Origin: Psococerastis gibbosa
Lineage: Eukaryota; Arthropoda; Insecta; Psocodea; Psocidae
Assembly: GCA_963971405.1 (NCBI GenBank)
Contig: OZ020485.1
Location: 46,869,469-46,933,468, forward strand
Direction: 5' to 3'
Length of the DNA: 64,000 bases
The notes under the pieces are model-generated. The model saw only the letters and a program-made list of their open reading frames with translations. It ran no database searches and had not been told where the DNA came from. Each line of letters starts with the position of its first letter. The stretch's first letter is position 1. Positions 63,394-64,000 of this stretch are shown here, piece after piece. The position numbers and the translations under genes were made by a program.

Positions 63394-64000
63394 ATGCAGG
63401 CCTCCCTTACCTACCGAAATGAAAAACTAACGCAATCTTGCATTGACCTAATGTACACTAGAGGGAATGAAGCAAAAAACAGAAGTGGAGTTATAAAACA
63501 TAAAATCTCTGACCATTACATGATAGTGATTAATTTTAAAATAGAGAAGAACCAAATAAATCAACTAAATAATAAAACTATAAACAAAATAGACGAATCT
63601 AAAATGACACGATTACTTAACGAAATAAAATGGAAGGATGCAATGAATCTAGATAATGCAGATTCTATTTATAATACAATAAGAGACAATATTACCAGTA
63701 TACAAACACAATGTACAACGTCAATAAAGATTTAAAAAAAAACAGACCTAATAAAGACTGGATAACGGAAGAAATAAAAATTGAAATAATAAAGCGGGAC
63801 TTACTATTCAGAAAGCATAAACATAATCCAAAAAATCCTGCGTATAGGCAAGAATACAATAGATATAGAAATAAACTGAACAAATATATAAAAAACGCAA
63901 AAAACAATTACTATAAAATCAAATTTAAAACACACCAAGGAAACATGAGAGAAACTTGGAATTTGGTTAGCAAAATACTGGGAAGAACAGTAAATAATAT
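63394..64000 (+). pseudogene. CR1/Jockey-type LINE ORF2: endonuclease end and linker (runs off window)
   Basis: SCIDLMYTRGNEAKNRSGVI, KHKISDHYMIVINF is the C-terminal part of the AP-type endonuclease, with the SDH motif. After a frameshift at an A-run (about 63735) the linker continues as DWITEEIKIEIIKRDLLFRK, HKHNPKNPAYRQEYNRYRNK and LVSKILGRT. The copy looks 5'-truncated near 63394, after a poly-G run at 63316-63330. The RT would lie beyond 64000. Its type fits the ORF1 at 152-1088, but they are separate copies. Confidence 0.8.

Noticed and set aside
61494..64000. Search for the remaining GR exons
   Set aside because: No segment with a GR TM5-TM7 pattern or TYhhhhhQF motif flanked by splice sites was found.

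Overview
The window is a repeat-rich, AT-rich piece of an animal genome, almost certainly an arthropod. Two genes support this: the 3' half of a Dpr-interacting-protein (DIP)/lachesin-type immunoglobulin neural adhesion gene, and the 5' half of a gustatory-receptor (GR) family gene. Both are on the + strand, with introns from a few hundred bases to several kilobases. Insect versus crustacean or another arthropod cannot be decided from the sequence. There are no bacterial-style operons, no rRNA, no CRISPR and no intact protein-coding mobile element.

Layout. 1-23500: no host gene recognised. It holds a PHD-finger LINE ORF1 (-), a hAT-type MITE, decayed LINE 3' ends, a 780-bp element with an internal TCTG tract, a tRNA-Glu-derived SINE, a Penelope-like relic, a 4-kb nested block (an RTE-type LINE inside a TA-flanked inverted-repeat element, the LINE itself interrupted), an RNase H LINE fragment, a 477-bp TTC microsatellite, two satellite-like tandem arrays (about 200-bp and 175-bp units) and a foldback element. 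24010-41870: seven phase-compatible exons of the DIP-like gene (Ig2, Ig3, Thr-rich linker, GPI-type tail), with introns full of MITEs, SINEs, LINE fragments and degenerate tandem repeats. 42000-55600: intergenic, with a long inverted-repeat pair, a Penelope-like element carrying a nested LINE, CR1- and RTE-type LINE relics, a second TTC tract of 515 bp at a LINE 3' end, and more MITEs, SINEs and TCTG elements. 55841-61493: three GR exons (first four transmembrane segments); the introns carry three copies of one foldback MITE family, one split by a LINE that is itself split by a SINE-tailed insert. 61500-64000: a MITE, an inverted pair of a dispersed repeat, and the endonuclease end of a CR1/Jockey-type LINE running off the window.

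The genes do not form a pathway, although both encode surface proteins of families that act in the nervous system (synaptic-partner recognition and taste). The main interest is the mobile-element record. Several insertions can be dated relative to each other by target-site duplications (TSDs) or split repeats. Two SINE families with different heads and tails share a near-identical central core, and one short element joins a SINE head directly to a LINE 3' end. I saw no clear sign of an undescribed defence or regulatory system. The SINE core and the TCTG element are the best candidates for something not yet well described.
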